A stretch of DNA of 64,000 nt from positions 2,194,764-2,258,763 of the forward strand of contig NC_092583.1 in NCBI RefSeq assembly GCF_037975245.1, given 5' to 3'. Both the position numbers and the translations under genes were made by a program. Of this stretch, positions 1 through 12,363 are shown piece by piece (positions within the stretch are counted from its first letter, which is position 1; the number at the start of each line of letters is the position of its first letter). The notes beneath the pieces are model-generated. The model was not told where the DNA came from. It searched no databases and saw only the letters and a list, made by a program, of their open reading frames with translations. Origin of the DNA: Apostichopus japonicus. Lineage: Eukaryota; Echinodermata; Holothuroidea; Aspidochirotida; Stichopodidae.

Positions 1-3000
1 ATTTAGTTACAAGATAATCTGAATTTGATGTTAACAGTTAGCTATCTGCCAGAAAATCTTTTAAAGGCATTGAAGACTCCCCCCAAACCGTGTGCGGCAA
101 TCTGAAAAAGTTAACTTTCCGTTGCTTGCAAGTGACGTTTTGTTTGTGTCGCTACAAAATGCAGACAGTAATGAAACGTGATACCTTGATATCTTTAGCT
201 GGACCTGAGATGTCCATCACCGTATTGTTTGTACACTGTGCTGTGGGTATTGACTGCAGCTGTATGTACTGACTATACACTAGTGTCTAATTACCAATGT
301 ATGCAAGCTGTGTGTGTGTGTGTTTTCTGCGATCGATGGTGGTGTGTAACACTTCTGTTACACCTCATTCGAAACTAGGTCAGATTACCAGCATTAGACG
401 TTTCTTTTTGCGGGAGTCTTCACACCCTTTAACGGTGATTTTGGTGTTCCGAACAGAAATTTGGTCATCTCAGACAATCGGACGACCATTAAAAGTTTGC
501 CCTGAATTGTGTCGTTACAGTAGCGGGGAGAGATTAGAAAAGTTAGATACACATCATCATTTTACATTGTCTGCCTAGCACAATTGAGTGTGTTAAGAGA
601 TTAGCATATATTCAGAGAGTGTCTCTGTTTCTCTTTAAGTTGTATGTATTCAAAGTTCTTCTTTTAAAATTGGGATACATATATGAATACACCACAGTCC
701 CTGGGTTATTGTTAACTTCACATCACCTGAGGCAATTTTGAAACCTCCCCCTGTTCGATCCAAAATCGAAACAATAAAAGTGAAAAGAATAAAGAACAAA
801 ACATTTTGCTGTCAGTGTCAATGACATCACACCTGTTTGCTTCAAGTTCACTGAATGGGACAGCATGAGACAAACTGAACTATCAATCTCGAAACTGCAA
901 TGACGAACTGCATGCAAATTTCAATGATGCATGTACAATCCACAAACTTAGTTTAAGACTATAAACCACAACTACCAGATCTTACTCTAAACCTTCAATG
1001 TATATCTCCTATGCCACACTAAAATTTTAAAATGCCTTGATAAAAGGTATATTTTTTCAGCAGCAAAGAAACTACTTGCACTCATACATACTCATCTTAC
1101 AAAGTGAATTACTAGAACCCATTATGAAATTACCCTCATTGGAAAACGGGGTGGGGGGGGGGTGGAGGGTGCACATACAGATGGCCTTGGGAATTAAGAG
1201 GAAATGATATCAAGATGCAATATTGAAAAATTAATCGCCATCTTGCCATTAGAAGTAAAATTTGGCTTTGGCGACTCAAAAATACAAATTTTGGCAAGAG
1301 ACCCAAGGTCTGGCAATAAGTTGTTTAAATAGTCACTTACACAGTAATATGATATCTATAGTTGGAAACCTAACTCTGTGAATTAGATTCTGTTCACCTT
1401 TACAGATGTGATGTTAAAACGAAAGCAATCCATTTCTCTAAATTAGTGACATGGTAACTAAACACTAAGGTTTTGACAAAGTGCATAGATCTACACAATG
1501 ATCCTCCCGCTTTTGAGCAAATGAAATTGCAGAATCTTTCAATCTGACCAAAACAAGTCTTCCATTAACTATGGAGCCTACACATTAATGGTCACCAAAT
1601 GCTAGGCTACTGTCATTTACTTTATCTAGCCTAACAATTGTAACTCTTGTCATTTATGTATGTTCAGTTTGGCAAGGGGACATTCAAAATAGCTACGAAC
1701 CCAAACATGACATGTGCTTTGGCCATAACTTTTCACCACAGTTCAATTTTTGCTATTTAGTCTTTCTATCTTCTCCACAACTTGTTCGCTGAAGTCATAT
1801 CATAAAGCCCAAAGAGTTCAAAATGAGAATGTTACTTCACTTTTCAAAACTAAACTTCATAATTTAAGGACATGTTTGCATGTCTGAATGTACATGGTAC
1901 TAGAGGTGGTCAAATATTTCATAAACGGTTATGCTGGGGCACATTTTACATGAATTAAAATTAATTATACATCTCTCAATGTGTCTACTTCAAGGAGTCT
2001 TGCAATCCGACAATTAGCCTACTATTTTAAATATTGTAATTGAATATTGTATATGGGCAACAGTTGCTTTGGCAAATTGAAATGAATTCTTGAAAGATCA
2101 GTTTGATCTCAAAATAGCTGTAGCAGCAATAGTAATGGATGTTTTGTTAGAAAATCCAGAGTCGCAAATCCCAAATTAGTCACTACACAAGCCTGGATTC
2201 CTAAGCAGTGTCACAACTCCGACATGCTGTACATAGACTTAACTTACTTGTGTTAACTTTCTTCATTTTCTTGATAGCTATTTGAGGAAAATGTTAATGT
2301 TGGGAGAGAGAAACTGTCACTCAGTAGTCAGGCTTGTGATACAACTAACGTAAGTTAGGGAAAGTAGCATTCATATAAGACTGCAAAGCAACATTGCCTA
2401 CTGATGGCATAACACTCCAGAATATGGCTTGCAACAAGTTACGCCTAACTAGCCTAGGCTGAAAGTTAGGCTTATATAAATTTGGCAAGGACATACAACT
2501 ATTTTAGCACTTGAGTCTCAGTACTCCTACTCCAAGGCTATGTTAAGTTAGATCTATGCTACTTTTCTACCAATAATCCTATTACTGTCAATAAAAAAGC
2601 CTGAAGATATGTAGACTTATTACGTTTACTATGGTATAACAAATAAAAACCGTTTTACTCAGTACAATCTATGAGTCTAGCCGTGTTATGCTTACCTAAT
2701 ACGTTGGTTTGGTAATACATAGCATTGACCTTGTTCAGGATCAAGAAGCTGTAGTACATTCATGTTAACATTGTGTTGCAGCTAGGCTAAATAGGCCTAT
2801 AGTACTACTCTAGGCCTATTATAAATGTTAGTCCTTAAATCCTGTATTCTAAATCAGTTTTTACATATCAATCAACGAAGAAAACATTTTGCAAACAACT
2901 CTGAAATGTTATCATATTTCTTAAGCTTTAACCTTCGGTACACTCACCATTATGGTACTACGACCTGACGGTATTAATGGTAGAAATAAACCATAGCCTC

Positions 3001-3707
3001 ATAGAGACGATATCAACACTCGTATCGCCATGATTGCAGAGTACTGCACAGTTAGGTGCCTACAGTCTGCTCCTACACATTGCATAGTACACACAAGACT
3101 CCTATTGTCTGACACATTTAACATACGGTCACTGACCGCAAAAAGATCATGACTTTCACAACTCTTTCGGTCCGATATTCTACCCTAAATATAGAGTTCT
3201 TACGCCAAAGAAGTATTTCGCTGCAATTATGAACTACCAAAGGATTGGGTGCTATATTCATTGGATGATTACATACCGTAGTAATGACAAATCTTCCAGT
3301 TTCCTAGGCCATGATTTTGGGCAGTCAAGGCCGTGCTTTCTTCCGAAATGACCTTTCTTGAACTTGCAAGCGAGTACGGTGTATTCTGGGTAATTTATTC
3401 ACCACATCCATCAGATAACTGTGTCCTACTCATCGTCTGAGACTGACCACCAAACCCTTACTAAATTTCCTCAAACTATCTTCTGCCCTTTATGAGTGGT
3501 TAAAAAAATACCCGGAATTTACGTGTCTTGATATTGTGCTCTTTGGTTCTTGAGAGTTGACCACGTTGAATGTATAGTTGCGGGTAGTATAATTTGTGTG
3601 GCTCGATTGTTAGAAGACGTGTCGGATGCTATGCACGGAAGATCTCCAGAAGGTCAAGACTTCAAGTGGTCGATCATCCGGTCCAAAACTCCCCGTAATG
3701 ACTGGGG
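1..3707. other. non-coding stretch, no gene seen
   Basis: Long AT-rich stretch with only short chance reading frames on both strands. I see no splice-site-bounded exon, no RNA gene and no clear transposon ends. A G-run with flanking purines lies near 1149-1170, and short TAGGCCTAT-type motifs recur near 2790-2825. It could be intron or intergenic sequence of a gene outside the window. Confidence 0.5.
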
Positions 3708-3715
3708 CTGAACAT

Positions 3716-4084
3716 CAGTGGCGGAGCGTCCATATAGTCAGGGGGGCGGATCCCCCCTGACGGACTCAAATGGACTGCTGGCGCCCTTTTCAGCTTTTAC
3801 CAGTTGTTACTTATTCGCGATTATTGACTTTTTTATTGCGCTCTCATCTACCTATTGACATTTGTCACATTTTGTTGGCGATGACACTTTATTTATACTT
3901 CGTTTATCTGCAAATGAGCATGGCCAGGAAAGGGTCATTTCCGGCGATCTAGGGTGTATCTTTACTCAAAAAATTTCTGTACGCTCCGCGCCAACCTGTG
4001 GTGGCGCTGCGCTTAGATAGTGTCGAAAGCGCCCCTACAGACCATTCTCGCCCCCCTTGACCAATACCCCTAGCTCCGCCACTG
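3716..4084 (+). mobile_element. hAT-like MITE, family A copy 1
   Basis: A 369-bp element bounded by perfect 12-bp terminal inverted repeats (CAGTGGCGGAGC at the left, GCTCCGCCACTG at the right). It is flanked by an exact 8-bp direct repeat CTGAACAT (3708-3715 and 4085-4092). An 8-bp target duplication is the hallmark of hAT transposase insertion. It has no transposase frame, so it is non-autonomous. Just inside the left end lies a G-run/C-run inverted repeat, and near 3985-4018 a hairpin core of the form GCGCCA...TGGCGC. Copies of the same family lie at 51979-52377 and 54483-54909. Confidence 0.9.
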
Positions 4085-4242
4085 CTGAACATATCACTAT
4101 TATTTCTCCCTCTCTTCACGAACTTTTTTGAGAAATTCTATGTCAGCGTTTCTATGTTGCCCCGTAGTACATGCTGACATTTCTTAGGCTAGATAGTATG
4201 GGCAGATGAGTAGGGAATGGAAAGTTCAAGTGACTACGTGCG

Positions 4243-4342
4243 TATACCGATAAGGGGGAGGGGGCTGGGGTAATGTTTGATGTCATGTTTTTCTATACCG
4301 GTAAGGGGGGGGGGGGGGTAATGTTTGATGTCATGTTTTTCT
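4243..4342. repeat. tandem duplication of about 50-60 bp
   Basis: Two adjacent copies of a segment that starts TACCG(A/G)TAAGGGGG and ends with TAATGTTTGATGTCATG. They differ mainly in the length and purity of the G-run, which suggests slippage around a G-rich tract. Confidence 0.7.
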
Positions 4343-4522
4343 TTATGTTTCAATGTACCACCAGTGTTGTTCATGGATGAAATATAAAAGTGATAGCTGT
4401 TAAACTAACGGAAACGGCCAACAAACGGTAACATATTGACAGCATTTTTTTTTGAAGAAAAAAACACTCATTCTCATTATAAGAGCTAGTCCACGCCTAG
4501 ATGTGAGTTGAGTAGGCCTAAT

Positions 4523-4860
4523 CAAGGGCGTAGGAACCGGGGGGCTGGGGGAGCCAGCCCCCCAGTGAAAAATATGGGGGGCGGAAGTATCATTCCGCCC
4601 CCCCCCCCGCTCCGCAAGTCAGAAAACCCCTTTTTCATTTCCAAATGAGAAAAAAATCTCATTTGGAGCACCAAATTGCATCTAAGGCCAGGTGAAAATA
4701 CAAAATTAAGTTTACAAAATGGAGTGGGAGTTGAAGTGTGCTATATTGCACCAAATTGCATCTGAGGCCACCTGGAAATGCAAAAAAAAGACCCCTCCCC
4801 CAGGCCGGCCATCAGTCTTCAGCCCCCCCCCCCACTCAAAAGTACCTTCCTACGCCACTG
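4523..4860 (+). mobile_element. hAT-like MITE, family B
   Basis: A 338-bp element with imperfect terminal inverted repeats: CAAGGGCGTAGGAA at the left, TTCCTACGCCACTG at the right. It is flanked by an exact 8-bp duplication GGCCTAAT (4515-4522 and 4861-4868). Inside are two copies of a CACCAAATTGCATCT(A/G)AGGCCA segment about 70 bp apart, and long C-runs near both ends. No coding capacity. Confidence 0.85.
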
Positions 4861-4868
4861 GGCCTAAT

Positions 4869-6213
4869 GAATATGCTTACTTGTCGTCGGACCTAACAGG
4901 CGAGATTACTGCTGAATTGAATATACAATAAAGATGGTCACTCAGTGTTCCTTCGATCAGCTTCGTCGAACGTCAGTTAGAACTTGAGCTAACTGTTACT
5001 GTTAGTAGGCGTACCAGCACTATATGAGCTAAGGTATTTGAGAGCAGCTCCTTAGATGTCAAAACTCATTGTGAAACATAAGATCTGAATTTATGGCATC
5101 GAATGCCATGTTTACAATGTATTGAAGGACAAACGTATACGGTGTTGAATGCCGTTCAAATGTGCTCTGTTGTTTACATGAAGTTAAGAGAACGTGTTTT
5201 GGTTGTGTAATGAGTAATTATACAACATTAACATTCAGACTTGCATTGAAGAACCGTTGTCATCACCAATAATGTAGCCTTAAAGGAGCATTCTAGGAAT
5301 CCCTCTTAGTATACGTTTATCGTTCAATATATTGTTATATGGAATTGTTGACGTGAAGAGCCAAAATTTGCACAGTTAGACAAAAAAAGAAAAATATCGC
5401 AGAGGGGGAAAGGAACTTCTGGTGAGCGTCACACCCCCCCCCCCCCCAACAGCCCACAGCCTACAGCCCATTCAAGGAGGCCTTGGATAGACGGATATAA
5501 CAGAAAGCGGCTGGGGTGTAACTCTAAAGACATTGACAATGTGCATCGACATTGCGCAATATAATTCAATCCAGTGCCACAATAAAACTATACACTGTGC
5601 GGTAACTGCCAAGTTAAATGCCTGGCTATAACATGCAGAATCGAATTAGATAATATTAAGTCAACTAGTACTCTGCCAATGATTTCGATCATTTTGTTAT
5701 AGTCCACAGTGGTTATCGTGAAATTCATAACATGCGTGACGAAGTTATATTACAACATCCTAACTATCGTGGATCATCATTACCGACATCCACCTTAGTT
5801 ATCGTGAGGTGACCACAACGAGGATCGCTAACTCCAAATTTAGGGCGCACTTACGAAATACTGCACAGAGCCGTATATACGGCTCTGATACTGCACCGGT
5901 CCGTTTGTAAAGATACAAAGCTCTGATACGATTCACACCGACAAGACGACATTTATCATTTAAAACGGTCAAACAAATTGACACCATCACGTTGGTTTTA
6001 TACCTTGAAATAAATTGACACCACAATATGTAAAATGTCCGCCAAATAAATTTCACAGGCACGGAATAAATAGCACTTAAGTTTGCTTGATTAGATGATG
6101 TAAATATCACCGCCCCATAATTCCACACAGCAATAAATTGGTGCAAAATGCCTGCCATATGAAAACTGCACTGTGCGGATGTGTATCAGTGTTAGAGGTC
6201 AGTGATGTGTATG
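4869..6213. other. non-coding stretch, no gene seen
   Basis: No supportable exon or RNA gene. A 119-codon open frame on the minus strand (5799-6158) has no recognisable motif and no splice context. A C-run lies near 5433-5448 and a perfect 20-bp palindrome at 5867-5886. Confidence 0.5.
5867..5886. repeat. 20-bp perfect palindrome
   Basis: AGAGCCGTATATACGGCTCT reads the same on both strands. The half-site AGAGCCGTA also occurs inside the hAT-like MITEs at 6222-6533 and 26430-26711, so this may be a scrap of that family. Confidence 0.7.
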
Positions 6214-6221
6214 TTGGAGAT

Positions 6222-6533
6222 CAGGCGCGTAGCCAAGGGGGGGGGGGCGAAGGGGGCAGCCGCCCCCCCCTTGAGCATTTTTTAAAAAAAAAATATTTTT
6301 TTTATGATATCGCTAGTAATTTCAAAAGAGAAAATGCTTAGATGCAACTCACAAGGCCTGGGAAGTGCCATTTCCAGCGATCTGGGAGGCATTTTCAGCC
6401 AAAATTTTCTTGTACGCTTCGCGCCATCTCATGGTGGCGCTACGCTTAGATAATTTGCAATGCCGAATCTACGGCTCTGATAATTTGCCAACAGTTTCGC
6501 CCCTCCCTTGGCAAATTGCTGGCTACGCGCCTG
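6222..6533 (+). mobile_element. hAT-like MITE, family C copy 1
   Basis: A 312-bp element with 14-bp terminal inverted repeats (CAGGCGCGTAGCCA at the left; its complement, with one mismatch at most, at the right). The flanks carry an exact 8-bp duplication TTGGAGAT (6214-6221 and 6534-6541). It holds a G-run/C-run pair near the left end and the GCGCCA...TGGCGC hairpin core shared with family A. A second copy in the opposite orientation is at 26430-26711. Confidence 0.9.
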
Positions 6534-7018
6534 TTGGAGATCCAGTTCGAGCAAGTTTGGGTATACTAAAGCGTGCTTTGATACACTTGGTGCTATATAT
6601 TGAGAACTGTGACGTAAAAAATGTTTGAAGAATTTACGGTGTCACCGTGTTCAGATTAAAGTCTGCTGTATATACCCCAACTATATCAAGCTATCATAGA
6701 AAAGTTTCTTGAGATTACGTAATCGACCTGCCTTGGTCGTAAAATGACCTCTTTTTACCAATTACTCTGCAACGCCTGCCACATAATATTATTCATAGTC
6801 ATTAGTATGAGGGTCTTTGTGTGAACGCTGTTTGAGCAACTACACTGAAGACATGAACATATTTCCATACAGTGTTTACACAAAGTGCCTATAATGGTGT
6901 TAAGGAGCTATGCGGGCTAATTGTAGAGCCTGAGGTCGATATTCGACCGTGGCAGGTCGATTACGTAATCACAAAAGTGTCCTAGCTATAGCGGGCTACA
7001 ATATTGGTTTGGCATCAT

Positions 7019-7355
7019 GAAAGACGTAGCCAGAAATTTGAATGGGGGAGGGGGTGGCAGAATTTTAAAAGGTGAACAGGGGAGCATTTTTACACTTAGC
7101 GGAGCGCCATAATGTACAAAGGAAAGTTTGCCAATAATGACCCCCATGTTTGTAGGAAATAAACAATTATAAGAGTATTGTATTACTCCTATAGCAGACG
7201 AACGTTTTAGGGGAAAGGTTGAGAAGGGTCGCTAAGCTTCCTTCAACCTGAAAAGAGGGATATTTCCTGCTTTTATTTTCGGGGTACTGAAAGCCTGGGA
7301 GGATGGGGGGGGGGGGGAGCGATCGCTTCCATTGCTCCCCGGCTACGTCCAGCTG
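7019..7355 (+). mobile_element. hAT-like MITE, diverged ends
   Basis: A 337-bp segment flanked by an exact 8-bp duplication GGCATCAT (7011-7018 and 7356-7363). The ends are imperfect inverted repeats built on GACGTAGCC at the left and GGCTACGTC at the right. The interior is G-rich with no open frame of note. The target duplication is the main evidence. Confidence 0.75.
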
Positions 7356-7936
7356 GGCATCATTGTGCACTACCGTGTGCCCCACCCATGGGCGGGATTA
7401 CGAGGGGGGCAAGAGGGGGCATTTCCCCCCCACTTTTTCCCAGACCTTAGCTCACTTTTTTTGTCTCTTTTGCAGACAAATGTGCACAACCCTAATCGAA
7501 ATTATTCCCCCACAACAGCTCTATCAAATAGGCCTATTTGTTTCGAATCTAAGTCGAATTTGTGTTTAACATCGTAACATGTAGCATGCAGAATAACAGG
7601 AGCTGGAGCTAGCACATGGTTCGCAGCACAGGCTACAAATCCTGGAGCTCACACACTAGCGATTCAATTCTGCATGTGATGGATGAATCCGCGGCATGTG
7701 CTACAGTGCTAGCTTCAGGAATTGATTTTCAACGTTGCTGTAAGTAACATTCAAGTATTTATTATGCATTTCTATTTTGCCTGGTAATCTGGCAATAGTT
7801 CAAACATAATGCTGGTACTGCCAGGTAATAATTTCATTTTCAAAATCTCAGCCAGTACTATGAAATGACCCGCAAATATTGCTCCATGTTGCACCTAGTC
7901 GCATTGTAAAATCCAAAAAGTCACCCGCCTCGACTT

Positions 7937-8690
7937 CAGTGGCGACGGAACCGGTGGACTTAAGGGGCTTATCCCCCATGAAAAAATGTGGAGGGAAAAT
8001 GTATGTTCAGCTCCCAATATTTGCCAAGTAACATATTCTTGATCGGTCCAATGCACAATATACTAATAATTTTAGGGGGAAAGAACTGTCTAGATGCGAT
8101 TTATTGTTACCAGAGGTGTCATTTTTGCTGATCTAAGGATTAACTTTTTGCTTAAATTTCGACGCGCCGCGCCAACTGATGGTGGTGCACCGCCTAAATA
8201 GTGATGTATAAGCTTCAGTTGTACATCACCATATAAGTTCTTCTATCCGTCCTCCCTAAATTAACAGACGTTCATTAATTGTTTAGATGCAATTTAAAGC
8301 CTATACGGGTGTTAATTTTACCGATCTAAGGCAACCTTTCATCGAAAATTTCGACGCTCCTTGCCAACCGATGATGGCGCTTCGCTTAGATAGTGACGTA
8401 TAACAAAAGTTGTACATCACCATCTGACCATATGTTCTACTATCAGTCCTCTTCAAATTATTAAACGATAATTAACTATCTAGATAAAATTGCAGACATG
8501 AGATCCATATTTCAAGGATGGGTACATGCAGCTTAGAGCACTCGGGAAGTGCCGTTTCCGGCCATCTGGAGGGTTTGTAAAGCCAAAAAATTTCTTGTAC
8601 GCTCCGCTCCAACCGATGGTGGTGCTCCGCTTAGATAGCCTTGCTGGCAGGTTCCCCCCCCCCACTTTAACAACTCGAATCCCGCCCTGG
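7937..8690 (+). mobile_element. hAT-like element, family D, with internal triplication; right end uncertain
   Basis: The left end CAGTGGCGACGGAACCGG matches the (inverted) right end of the element at 51662-52884, and the sequence inside it is also related. The interior has three successive units of about 190 bp (roughly 8085-8276, 8277-8467 and 8468-8650). Each holds TAGATGCAATT-like, hairpin core (CCAACYGATGRTGGYGC) and TTAGATAGTGAYGTATAA-like segments. I could not find a matching right terminal repeat or target duplication, so the right boundary is approximate. Confidence 0.6.
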
Positions 8691-11600
8691 CCCCACCCTT
8701 AGTTCCGTATTTGCTAAGATAAGAATGTCCGACCGGACTAAATATACATGAAAATTTGAATTTAAAAATCTTTAATTTTAGACTTGAAACAGTTTTGCAA
8801 CCTGTGGCATATTTAGGCTTTTAATTTAAAGGTCTATAATTATAGGTATTCATGCAACTTTGGTTATATTTTACCCGGGGAGGTTAAAGGGGCAGGCGGG
8901 CGGGCTGGTGTACTCCCCACACCACCTGGAATTGAAAATTGCTTGGAGCAGTGTGGGGTGAAACCAAAAGCGAGGGGACAAACTCTTTGCTTCCATAAAG
9001 GGCACATGGCAAGTGTTTCTCGTTATCTGGGTGGGATTTTCCTTCATAAATGACTGATTTGGAATTTTGGTTCTAACGTGGAGGTCTGTTTTACCTCCAT
9101 GGTTCTAATGCCTTCAACTATTGCGCAATTGTCCCACGGATGCTGCCTACGCCGGTGCTATAAATCCCGTGACGTACAAAATTAAAGCCGTTCAACGAAA
9201 TCAACTCACAGGCTGTCGCCAACACCCAACAAGAAAAGACAGGAAAGCCATTTTTGTTTGCTGTATTTTCTCCTTGAGTGCTGCTGGAGATGATTAATAG
9301 GTTGGTGTTCCACGTTAGTTGTGTTATTTTTGTTTTTTCATCCTCTTATGATAGAAGTGAATCATTTAAATGTCGCTTCTGATTCCCCGTTCTTTTTATT
9401 TGGCCATAGTGGAAGTCCGTGTACAGTAGTCCTAACGTTAGTCTTGCCGTTACAATACACACATTTGTTATTGTAGACTTTGGGGTTGCGTTACTTAGGC
9501 TTAGATAGCTTAGGTCTAGCAGTACTCAGTAATTCATTGTAGATGGTCGCGGTTCGCCTACGCCTAAATGTGTGACAGTTTTCGTACGCCTAGGCATTTA
9601 TACTTGATGATTTACTCGCCTTTATTTGACAACGTACGTATCGCTGTGCAATTTAACTGTTGATGAACAATTAATGTGTCTTGACTTCTTGAACTTTGAA
9701 GATGTTACTACTAGGGCCTACATTATCAACACCAACCCTATTTTACTGTAGGTCAGTAAAGTTGCACCAGGCGTATAGTATAGCCAAGCCAATGTAAGGA
9801 TTCTAACGTCGTGCTGTTGCGGATCAAGCCCCACTTGTAACATCAAAATATTTTAAATACACAGAAATTGATTAATGGTGATTAAACCTGGTTACACTGA
9901 ATGTGGTGCAAATTTTTGGTCTAGGGTGTTTGCAAATTAGCCAGGTCAGTGCCAGAACTTGGGAAAGGAACTTGGTGTTGATATTACATGCAACACTTAA
10001 TTGAATATTAATTTCTCAATGCTTTGTCCATGGAGTGGTTTAACTGCATGTTGTGTTGTGTGGGAAATATTTGTCCAACTAGCCTTATAAGTGTTGCAAT
10101 GTTCTTAGCTTTCTTACAAGTATTTACTTTTATTTGAATCTTTTTGATGCATTGAGGATCTACTTGATTTTTGCATGATGATCTCCAAGAAAGAAAAGTC
10201 CTCTTTAAACCCTCCCAACTTCAGCACAAAACAGATACAACAGTTCACAAACAACAGTAATAAACTAATAGCACTGCACACAACCCTTTTTAATTCCCCA
10301 GTGAATGAGGTCACCAGGAGGAAAATCCTGTGGCGACTAGATCTTTATTTTTCCCTTATTCTGGTCGCCCAGAATGAAAATGTGATCGCCACTTTGATAT
10401 GCTAAATATTAGTACAAAAAACACTAGGCCAAGGCTCAACATCGAGTAGCACTACTGTCAGTACTGATTACACTAACGTTGAACTATAGTATAATTAAGT
10501 TCTAATTCCTGCGCATTGATAGTCGTGGACACATAAGGCCTGTGTGTACACACATGTACGGGACAATACCGTAACGTAAACGATAGCTACAGTACCGCTC
10601 ACTTGTAGCTGGACATGTATACGCACACAGAATCGTATAAACACGTACAAAAATTTAAGAAATGCTTACCGTTAAATACTGTCGTTAAACAATACATTTT
10701 GTATTTATTCCAATAAAGATCCACAAAGGATAAAATGCTAAGTAGAGCCTACTTAAAGAGAAATAGAAACTGCATGTACATGGTCATTTTAAGTATCCAA
10801 ATACTATACAAAGAGATTCAGTTCACCAAAACACCCCTCTTCCTTACCACCTGAAGAAAACCGTCATTTATAAATTATAGTTCCTTACAGTACTTTACAT
10901 TTGATACAAAAGTTACTTCTACAACAGCTTCCCAAAATTTTTGTGTGTCGCAATAGGTTAAGTTTTAACCGCACAGTACAATAATTTGCATATTACACCA
11001 AAATTTACACTCGGTGTCCAGATGGCGGGAAAATGTTCAATGTGTTGTTGTGTCGTTCGGTCGTTCCCATGGTGTGATGAACTTGGGCAAGTTCGAATGT
11101 CGATGACCTACTTATGTTCCGTGACCAATGTCAATGGGAATTAGATGCATGTTACAACGGTATGGTATGTAGACCACTACGACATGTGTGAACAGCGGTC
11201 TTAGGAAATTATTGCTGCTTTGAACTTTTTTGAAAATTTGGAACAGGAAATCCATTCAATATTAATTGATAGCAACGTGCGTTTAGTCAGTAAGTACATA
11301 TCAGTTTTTTGTAAAGCATTGGTGAAATTTTCAGTTGCAAAAACTGATCGCCACAGTATTATAGGGTTGGCGACTAGCATTAATTTTTCCAGAAATTCTC
11401 ATCGCCAGCCGAGAATTGTGGTCGCCAATTCGACCATGGCGACCGTAATTAAAAAGGGTGGACTGCAAACTAATGACTGTACTTCGTAAGATGGAAGGCA
11501 TTTCCCCTACCTCCTTCCCCAACTGCATAAATTTTATGTTATTCGACCTTTGCTTTAGATAATTAGGTTAATCAAAGCATCAGATAAGCTTATCATTACC

Positions 11601-11840
11601 ATTAGTTCGGAATGTGACTCCATGTGGCATTTGAAAAAAAGGAGATTGAAAAAAGAAAGAAAAAGAAACTCTGGAATGAAGACAGCTCTTAATGCAAAGT
11701 AGATGCACTTTCTTGAGGTGTTAAACATCTTTTATGATATTAATGTTTCAAAATAACATATTTACTGTTAATATGTTTGCCATGTGTATGCATACACAAG
11801 CTACTCTAAGTTATTTTTTTTCATTAATTTTTGCACACAG
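8691..11840. other. non-coding stretch upstream of the zinc-finger exons
   Basis: I see no certain exon. The sequence may hold the promoter and 5' untranslated exons of the zinc-finger gene, but no TATA box, start codon context or donor is good enough to call. Two clusters of GGCGAC/GTCGCC motifs (about 10320-10395 and 11345-11445) look like pieces of one dispersed repeat. Confidence 0.4.
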
Positions 11841-11960
11841 ATTTTGGGTTATTCACAGAGAGGAAACTTGAGACAACTTTTGTCTGATCTTCGTCCAGAT
11901 GAGAAACACATGCCGACTGCTGTGGCTGTCTTTCCTTTCAGCCGACGAACAAAGTTGATG
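11841..11960 (+). CDS. possible coding exon upstream of the zinc-finger gene
   Basis: This is a 120-bp candidate exon. A pyrimidine-rich tract and CACACAG acceptor precede it, and an ATG|GTAAAC donor follows. It is open in one frame only and encodes 40 residues that look protein-like (ILGYSQRGNLRQLL then SDLRPDEKHMPTAVAVF, ending RRTKLM). I recognise no domain. Both ends are phase 0, so it cannot splice straight to the next supported exon (13649), which needs two donated bases. Either a further exon lies between them, or this belongs to something else or is chance. Confidence 0.35.
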
Positions 11961-12048
11961 GTAAACAACATATTTATGCAGAGGAAAAAAATTCTTAGTG
12001 TTCAGGCCTACATGTATATGGTGGTTATATCCAAAGAATAAAGTTTGA

Positions 12049-12363
12049 AGAAATAAATCAAGTGTGTTTCTACTGGAGAGAGACCTTCTTCTTTTAAGCA
12101 GTTTCAAGGAACATCTTGAAATGCAGCAAAAATATGCTGTTAAATTTGATACCCATGTTAGAAAATGTCATATTTGCCACAGTTTTGGAAAAGAGGAAAA
12201 ACTTGTATACACGGACAGCATCTTGAGATGACAGAATAGGTTGAGAGCGCCCTCATGTAATACCCTTCTCTTACTACATCACAGACGAAAAGCTCTCTGC
12301 ATAAATGTTGCATCATTTGAGGATGCTGCAACACACTGGTTTAAATGTGTGGCAGGATTAATG
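12049..12363 (+). pseudogene. coding-like frame with one internal stop
   Basis: A 105-codon frame broken by a single TGA (12229-12231). Before the stop it includes a CxxC-type stretch (KCHICHSFGKEEKLVY). After it comes RKALCINVASFEDAATHWF, ending in ATG|GTAAAA, which resembles the end of the candidate exon at 11841-11960. An acceptor-like TTACTACATCACAG lies at the start of the second half. It could be two alternative exons, a decayed exon or chance. No function can be assigned. Confidence 0.28.

Noticed and set aside
5799-6158. 119-codon minus-strand frame
   Set aside because: No recognisable motif, no splice or promoter context, and AT-rich chance composition.
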